Source: Streptomyces xanthophaeus (GTDB taxonomy: Bacteria; Actinomycetota; Actinomycetes; Streptomycetales; Streptomycetaceae). From it: 64,000 nt of DNA. Position numbers and translations under genes: made by a program. Under the pieces are notes generated by a model that was given only the letters and a program-made list of their open reading frames with translations, was not told the origin of the DNA and did not search any database. Location: positions 186,001 through 250,000 of the forward strand of contig NZ_KL647133.1 in assembly GCF_000725805.1 (NCBI RefSeq), given 5' to 3'. Below are positions 59,422-64,000 of this stretch, in pieces; position 1 is the first letter of the stretch, and each line of letters opens with the position of its first letter.

Positions 59422-60048
59422 TCAGGACCCCGGCCGCAGCCGGCGCCAGAGCGAGGGGCCCGCGCTGATCAGCAGGGTCAGGCCCACCGCCAGGGCGACG
59501 CCCTTCCACGGCTCGGAGAACAGGGAGCCGCCCAGGATGCCGATCAGCCCGTACGTCGCCGCCCAGGCCAGGCACGCCGGGGCGTCCCCCCGCGCGAACC
59601 GGCGCAGCGGGAGCTCCGCGAGCAGGCAGGCCAGCATCACCGGGATGCGCCCGGCCGGGACCAGCCGGGAGACCACCAGGACCAGCACCCCGTGCTCGTC
59701 CAGCTTCGTCTGCGCCTGCTCCAGCCGCTCGGGGGTCGCCCGGCCGCGCAGCGCCTCCAGCCAGCGCGACCCGTTGCGGGAATGCACCCCGCGCCGCCCC
59801 AGCCAGTACAGCGTCACGTCCCCGGTGAACGCCGCCAGCGCCGATACCGCGAAGACCAGCAACAGCCCCAGGGGGAGCGACTGGTGGAAGGCCACCACCG
59901 CCGCCGAACTGACGAGCGCCCCGGTCGGGATCACCGGAACCAGCGCGCCGAGCGCCACCAGGAGGAACAGCGCCGGGTATCCGACCGCCTGCTGGGTGGA
60001 CTCCGGCGGCACCTGACCGGCTGCCACCGCGATCTCGCGCAGGATCAC
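59422..60048 (-). CDS. DedA family membrane protein
   Basis: A 208-residue protein of the DedA/VTT fold. The region ALGALVPVIPTGALVSSAAVVAF, GDVTLYWLGRRG and SRLVPAGRIPVMLACLLAELPLRRFARGDAPACLAWAATYGLIGILGG contain the family glycine/arginine motifs. DedA proteins translocate phospholipids or undecaprenyl phosphate. The GTG start overlaps the stop of the MBL gene as GTGA, so both are translated from one message. Confidence 0.87.
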   Translation of the reverse strand: MILREIAVAAGQVPPESTQQAVGYPALFLLVALGALVPVIPTGALVSSAAVVAFHQSLPLGLLLVFAVSALAAFTGDVTLYWLGRRGVHSRNGSRWLEALRGRATPERLEQAQTKLDEHGVLVLVVSRLVPAGRIPVMLACLLAELPLRRFARGDAPACLAWAATYGLIGILGGSLFSEPWKGVALAVGLTLLISAGPSLWRRLRPGS

Positions 60049-60821
60049 GGCAGTCGTACCCGCTCGCCGTGCCCGGGCACCCGTACCGTCACCTTCGGCG
60101 CCAGCCGCCGCGCGTGGCGCGCGAACTCCTCGCCCGGCGCGTGGAACTCGTGCGGCCGTACCGCGTCCAGACCGATCGGCCAGTACGTCCCGTAGTGCAC
60201 CGGGACAGCCGCCGCGGGCGCCAGCGACGCCAGGGCCGTGGCCGCCCGCACCGGGTCCAGGTGTCCCGGCCCCAGGTAGGGCCCCCAGCCGCCCACCGGC
60301 AGCAGCGCCACGTCCACCGGCCCGACCTCGTCGGCCATCGCGTCGAACAGCCCGGTGTCCCCGGCGAAGTAGGTCCGCGCCGCGCCCTGGACCACGTACC
60401 CGAGGGCGGGGGCGAGTTGCGGGCCGAAGGGCAGCCGCCTCCCGTCGTGGCGCGCACTGACCGCCCGTACCCGGACGCCGTCGCGCACGGCGACCTCGTC
60501 GTCCGGCGCCACCTCGGTCACCTCCAGCCCGCACACCCGGGCGAGGCGCGCCAGCGAGGGCACCGCCCGGCGCGTCCCCCGCGGCACGAGCAGCCGGGTA
60601 CCGGTCGCGAGCCGGGCCAGGGACGGCAGGTGCAGGTGGTCGGAGTGCAGGTGGGACACCAGCACCACGTCCGCGGCGGCTGCCGCGGGCGGGGGCACCT
60701 CCCCGCGCCTGCGCCGCAGATGGGCCAGGCGCCGCGCGAACAGCGGGTCCGTCAGCACCCGGACCCCGGAATCCTCGACCGTGCACGTGGCATGGCCCCA
60801 CCAGGTGATCTCCACCGGCAT
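60045..60821 (-). CDS. UlaG-like MBL-fold metal-dependent hydrolase
   Basis: A 258-residue metallo-beta-lactamase-fold protein. ITWWGHATCTVEDSGVRVLTDPLF is the opening typical of UlaG/NAPE-PLD-like members; zinc motif VSHLHSDHLHLPS (His57, His59, Asp61, His62); FAGDTGLFDAM and VPVHYGTYWP complete the site. ATG with GGGAGG upstream. It is translationally coupled to the DedA gene, which hints at a lipid-headgroup or phosphate ester substrate at the membrane, but that is inference. Confidence 0.88.
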   Translation of the reverse strand: MPVEITWWGHATCTVEDSGVRVLTDPLFARRLAHLRRRRGEVPPPAAAAADVVLVSHLHSDHLHLPSLARLATGTRLLVPRGTRRAVPSLARLARVCGLEVTEVAPDDEVAVRDGVRVRAVSARHDGRRLPFGPQLAPALGYVVQGAARTYFAGDTGLFDAMADEVGPVDVALLPVGGWGPYLGPGHLDPVRAATALASLAPAAAVPVHYGTYWPIGLDAVRPHEFHAPGEEFARHARRLAPKVTVRVPGHGERVRLP

Positions 60822-60951
60822 CCGGCCTCCCTCCCTCGTGCCCGGACCCGTACCTCGGTCATGAGCCTAAAGCTTGCCCCGGAGATCCGCCGGGAACCGG
60901 AAGTGACCACCCCCTCCTCCCGGGCGGCGGTTCGGAGTAGGGTCGGGCGGC

Positions 60952-61356
60952 ATGGAAGAGCTGCGCGTGGCCGCGATCGCCAGCCTGGCCCCGCTCGAAG
61001 ACCTGGACGCCGATCCCTTCGCCGTGGACACCCGGAGCCAGCAGGCGATGTGCGCCCGCTGGGCCGCCGACCAGGGCTACGTCGTGACGAGACAACTGCT
61101 CTTCTACGGGCTGCGATCCGACCACTGCGGGCTCTGGTCCGGGATCGAGGACGGGCAGGTCGACCTGTTCGTCGCCGCCAACCACCGGGTGCTGGCCCGC
61201 GCGCTGCGCTCCGTCGAGGAGTTCACCGCCGAATGCGGACGGCGCGGCGTACGGCTGGAGACGGCCGGACTCGACGAGCCGCGCTACACGTCCGCGATGA
61301 AGGCCGAGGTGCACCGCAGGCTGTCCATGCCGACCGCCGGCTACGACGGCACCTGA
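60952..61356 (+). CDS. Small protein resembling a degenerate serine-recombinase catalytic domain
   Basis: A 134-residue protein. The order of segments follows resolvase N-terminal domains: VAAIASLAPLEDL at the place of the usual ARVS-T, then DTRSQQAMCARWAADQGYVVTRQ (usual SLEDQ...AYAE..GW), then VDLFVAANHRVLARALRSVEEFTAECGRRGVRLETA (usual VVVWKLDRLSRSL...LELLEERGVRF). The catalytic serine context is not conserved and there is no DNA-binding C-terminus. I treat it as a recombinase-derived protein of unknown role. TAGGGT 8 nt before the ATG suggests a leaderless transcript. Confidence 0.6.
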   Translation: MEELRVAAIASLAPLEDLDADPFAVDTRSQQAMCARWAADQGYVVTRQLLFYGLRSDHCGLWSGIEDGQVDLFVAANHRVLARALRSVEEFTAECGRRGVRLETAGLDEPRYTSAMKAEVHRRLSMPTAGYDGT

Positions 61357-61540
61357 CCGACCGGCCGCCTGCCCGCCCGGCCACCCGACCGCGCGAGCCC
61401 CGCCCGACCGCCACCGCACCACCGCCACCTCGGCACCGGGACCGTGTCGCCCGGCCCGGCGAGCGCCGTTGTGCGAGCCTGGGAGGCGGGACGGGGGTCC
61501 GCGGGCACGTCGCGGGCCGGAGCGGTGAGGCGGGTACGGC

Positions 61541-63700
61541 GTGTGGCGAGGACGGTGGCGGACCGCGGGCAGCACCCTGGTACGGGTGGTCCTCGTGTGG
61601 GCGGTGTCCACGCTCACCATGCTGGTGCTGGCCGGGATCCTGCCGGACTTCCGGCTCCAGTCCGGTGACGGCGCCAGCATCACGCAGCTCGGACTGACCG
61701 CCGCCTGGGGCGCAGGGGCCTTCGGCCTGCTGAGCGCCCTGGTCTGGCCGGTGCTGGTACGGGCCCTGCTGCTGGTGCCCGCCCTGGTGCTCGGGCTGCT
61801 CGTCTTCTTCCTGAACGGTTCGCTGCTGCTGCTGGCGCTCCGCCTGAGCCCCGACGGGCGCGGCGAGGTGGCGCCCGAGACCGCCGTCGTGGTGGCCGCG
61901 GTGATGTCCGCCGTGGCCTCGGCGACCTCGACCGCGCTCGCCGTGCGCGACGACGAGGCCTACCGGCGGCGGCTCTACCGGCTCGCCGACCGGCGCCGCC
62001 GCAGGCAGGGCCGCGCGGGCGCACCCGGCACCGCCCCTCCCGCGCCGGGCCTGGTCTTCCTCCAGCTCGACGGGGTCGGGTACGAGGTGCTGCGCCGGGC
62101 CGCGGCCGGCGCCGTGATGCCGACCGTGCAGGCCTGGCTGGACGACGGCCACCGCATCGCGTCGTGGCGTACGGACTGGTCCAGCCAGACCGGGGCCAGC
62201 CAGCTGGGCATCCTGCACGGCTCCAACTTCGACGTGCCCGCCTTCCGCTGGTACGAGAAGGACACCGGCGAGGTGGTCGTCTGCAACCGGCCGACCAGCG
62301 CCGCCGAACTCCAGCGGCGGGCCGTGGAGCGCACCGGTGACGGCGGACTGCTCAGTCTGGACGGGGCCAGCCGCGGCAACCTGTTCAGCGGCGGCGCCGA
62401 CCAGCTGGCGCTGGTGCTGTCGGTCTCGGCGCGGCGGGGCCGGGCGAACCGGTCCCGCGCGGGCTACTTCGCGTACTTCAGCGACCCGGCCAACGCCGTC
62501 CGCACGGCCCTGTCCTTCGTCGCCGAGGTGGTCCGGGAGATCGGCCAGTCGGTACGGGCGCGGCTGCGCGGGGACCGGCCCAGGGTGTCGCGGGGCGGGC
62601 TGTACCCGCTGATCCGGGCCTTCGCCACGGTCGTGGAACGGGACGTGGTGGTGGCGGCCGTGATCGGAGACATGCTCGCGGGCCGGGCCGCCGTCTACGC
62701 GGACCTGGTCGCCTACGACGAGGTCGCGCACCACAGCGGTCCGAGCGGCCGGGACACCGACCGGGTCCTGGCCCGGCTCGACCGCAGCCTGGCACTGCTC
62801 GCCCGGGTCGCCGAGCACGCCCCGCGCCGGTACCGGATCGTGCTGCTGTCCGACCACGGCCAGAGCCCGGGGGAGACCTTCCTGGGCCGCTACGGGCTCA
62901 CCCTGAAGGACCTCGTGCGCGCGGGCTGCGGGCTGCCGGTGTCCCGTCGGGCCGGCCGTACCCGCAGCGGGGCCGAGGCCCGTGCGGCGGTCCTCGCGGC
63001 CCTGCACCGGCCGGAGGAGGACGGCGAGGAGGAGGCCCACCCGGAGCCCGGTTCCGCGCCCGTGGTGCTGGCCTCGGGCAACCTGGCGCTGATCTCCTTC
63101 CCGGAAGTGCCCGGGCGGGCCTCCAGGGAGTGGATCGAACGGGCGCACCCCGCGCTGCTGGCGACCCTGGCCAACCATCCGGGCGTCGGCTTCCTGCTGG
63201 TGGACGGGGTGCTGCTGGGCCCGGGCGGGATGACGGCGCGCCTCGACGTGCCCGGGGAGGCGGAGGAGTTCCTGGCACCCTTCGGCCCGGGCGCGGCCGA
63301 GGCCGTCCGGCGCACCGACTCCTTCCCGCACGTGGCCGACGTGATGGTGAACTCGGCGTACGACCCCGTGACCGGTGCGGTGCACGCCTTCGAGGAGCAG
63401 ATCGGCTCGCACGGCGGCCTGGGCGGGGAGCAGGGACACCCGTTCCTGATGTGGCCGACGGACCTCTCGGACCCGGACGCGGAACTGGTGGGCGCGGAGT
63501 CGGTGCACCGCGTCCTGCGGCGCTGGCTGCGGGAGGCGGACGGGCCGCAGGTCCCGGTGGAACCCGGGCCCGCGGCGCGAGCGGCCCGGCAGCCGGGCCC
63601 GCTGCCCGGCGCGGGGGCGGCGGAGGATCCCCGGCCGGAGGGCGACGGGAGCGCAACCCTTCCTTCTGCGGGGGCGCCCGCACGGGACGAAATCCGGTGA
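61541..63700 (+). CDS. Holin-4-like membrane domain fused to type I phosphodiesterase domain
   Basis: A 719-residue fusion. Residues 1-130 hold four hydrophobic helices (STLVRVVLVWAVSTLTMLVLAGILPDF, LLLVPALVLGLLVFFLNGSLLLLAL, VVVAAVMSAVASATS), as in the phage-holin-4 (Phage_holin_4_2) family. From about 165 an alkaline-phosphatase-superfamily domain follows: LVFLQLDGVGYEVL (metal Asp), DWSSQTGASQLGILHG (nucleophile region), YDEVAHHSGP and LLSDHGQSPGETF (Asp-His), and SHGGLGGEQGHPF. It probably hydrolyses a phosphodiester or lipid-linked head group at the membrane. GTG start. The C-terminal 60 residues are disordered. Confidence 0.87.
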   Translation: MWRGRWRTAGSTLVRVVLVWAVSTLTMLVLAGILPDFRLQSGDGASITQLGLTAAWGAGAFGLLSALVWPVLVRALLLVPALVLGLLVFFLNGSLLLLALRLSPDGRGEVAPETAVVVAAVMSAVASATSTALAVRDDEAYRRRLYRLADRRRRRQGRAGAPGTAPPAPGLVFLQLDGVGYEVLRRAAAGAVMPTVQAWLDDGHRIASWRTDWSSQTGASQLGILHGSNFDVPAFRWYEKDTGEVVVCNRPTSAAELQRRAVERTGDGGLLSLDGASRGNLFSGGADQLALVLSVSARRGRANRSRAGYFAYFSDPANAVRTALSFVAEVVREIGQSVRARLRGDRPRVSRGGLYPLIRAFATVVERDVVVAAVIGDMLAGRAAVYADLVAYDEVAHHSGPSGRDTDRVLARLDRSLALLARVAEHAPRRYRIVLLSDHGQSPGETFLGRYGLTLKDLVRAGCGLPVSRRAGRTRSGAEARAAVLAALHRPEEDGEEEAHPEPGSAPVVLASGNLALISFPEVPGRASREWIERAHPALLATLANHPGVGFLLVDGVLLGPGGMTARLDVPGEAEEFLAPFGPGAAEAVRRTDSFPHVADVMVNSAYDPVTGAVHAFEEQIGSHGGLGGEQGHPFLMWPTDLSDPDAELVGAESVHRVLRRWLREADGPQVPVEPGPAARAARQPGPLPGAGAAEDPRPEGDGSATLPSAGAPARDEIR

Positions 63701-63775
63701 TTTGGTGCCGGTCGGGCGGTGGCCGACCATGTGTCGACCTGCCCACCATGTGAGACGACCCGAGGCGCACCACCG

Positions 63776-64000
63776 ATGACCAGCACCACCGCCCCGCCCG
63801 CAGAGACCACCGGGACGGGCGGACCCACGGGGACGACCGCCACGGGGACGACCGACACCGCGGGAACGACCCGGACCGCGGGGACCGCCGGCCCGGCATC
63901 AGGGCCCGCGAGGGCCGCCGGGACCACCCCGGACGGAGGCCCGCACACCCGCCGCTTCGGCCTCCCGATCGCCACCTGCCTGGTCATGGGCAACATCATC
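63776..64000 (+). CDS. Amino acid permease (APC superfamily), N-terminal fragment
   Basis: Starts at ATG 63776 and runs off the window. The first about 60 residues are unusually rich in Thr, Gly, Pro and Ala (TTGTGGPTGTTATGTTDTAG) and presumably disordered and cytosolic. HTRRFGLPIATCLVMGNIIG-like sequence then begins the first membrane helix; GNII is the APC substrate-binding start. The specificity lies outside the window. Confidence 0.75.
   Translation, partial: MTSTTAPPAETTGTGGPTGTTATGTTDTAGTTRTAGTAGPASGPARAAGTTPDGGPHTRRFGLPIATCLVMGNII

Noticed and set aside
61541..61930. Prophage lysis module (holin-like helices)
   Set aside because: The helices are fused to a phosphodiesterase and no other phage gene is present.
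61223..63730. An 835-codon open frame on the minus strand
   Set aside because: Antisense shadow of the holin/phosphodiesterase gene with no family motif.
1..64000. tRNA, rRNA, IS elements, att sites or CRISPR arrays
   Set aside because: I looked for cloverleaf-like segments, transposase motifs, terminal repeats and regularly spaced repeats and saw none. The tandem repeats found have no unique spacers.

Overview
The window is high-GC (about 70% or more by eye), densely coded actinobacterial chromosome. Codons end almost always in G or C, GTG/TTG starts are common, several genes have TAGGGT-type -10 boxes close to the start codon, and the families present (PP2C/SpoIIE sigma-factor-type phosphatases, TIGR03086, TIGR03842, Rv2578c-type radical SAM, M55/M20 peptidases, a beta/gamma-crystallin toxin-like protein) point to Streptomyces. 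The run psd-pssA, ethylmalonyl-CoA genes, ogt/ada-alkA and hydA is, from memory, syntenic with the SCO64xx region of S. coelicolor. This looks like ordinary chromosome rather than a mobile island: I see no rRNA, tRNA, IS element, prophage or CRISPR array.

Layout. 1-2.7 kb: end of a reductive pyrimidine catabolism operon (class III aminotransferase, dihydropyrimidinase, F420/flavin oxidoreductase). 2.8-4.4 kb: two secreted proteins, DUF4394 and a killer-toxin-like crystallin. 4.5-9.5 kb: membrane-anchored hypothetical, HisN-like phosphatase, FAD oxidoreductase coupled to a macro-domain protein, flavin reductase, and a membrane-protein gene split by a frameshift. 9.6-12.6 kb: Lrp regulator divergent from a DMT exporter overlapping an aminotransferase. 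12.7-17.6 kb: two convergent SpoIIE-type phosphatases. 17.8-23.8 kb: glycerate kinase, BCCT carrier, Nudix, and an Ogt/Ada-AlkA alkylation-repair pair. 23.8-30.2 kb: PucR regulator divergent from a complete branched-chain-type ABC importer (two ATPases, two permeases, lipoprotein), with two matching operator-like palindromes between them, closed by an 18-bp perfect hairpin.

30.3-41.3 kb, all minus strand: pssA-psd (phosphatidylethanolamine synthesis), then the ethylmalonyl-CoA pathway operon ccr-ecm/meaA-mcl-maoC-acyl-CoA dehydrogenase, a TetR regulator and a tandemly duplicated 3-hydroxyacyl-CoA dehydrogenase. Together these turn acetyl-CoA-derived crotonyl-CoA into ethylmalonyl-, methylsuccinyl-, mesaconyl- and methylmalyl-CoA, giving glyoxylate and propionyl-CoA. 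A 14-bp element is shared by the upstream regions of ccr and the dehydrogenase. 41.6-54 kb: HEAT-repeat protein, Rid-family protein, tripeptidyl aminopeptidase, an Rv2578c-like radical SAM gene with an SOS (LexA) box, SRPBCC protein, an M55-M20-S9 peptidase operon, LapA-like membrane protein, an arginase-fold protein and a DUF5107 protein. 54-64 kb: GC minisatellite, methyltransferase, TIGR03086, a lysine-free aminotransferase-fold protein, two MBL-fold hydrolases, MarR-like protein, DedA protein, a recombinase-like small protein, a holin-like/phosphodiesterase fusion and the start of an amino acid permease.

I did not find one clear large undescribed system. The best leads are the lysine-free PLP-fold pseudoenzyme, the arginase-fold and Rid proteins lacking key residues, the degenerate recombinase-like protein, and the regulatory elements (LexA box, shared 14-mer, paired PucR-region palindromes). 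All coordinates and residue counts were read by hand; family assignments rest on motif recognition, not on searches.
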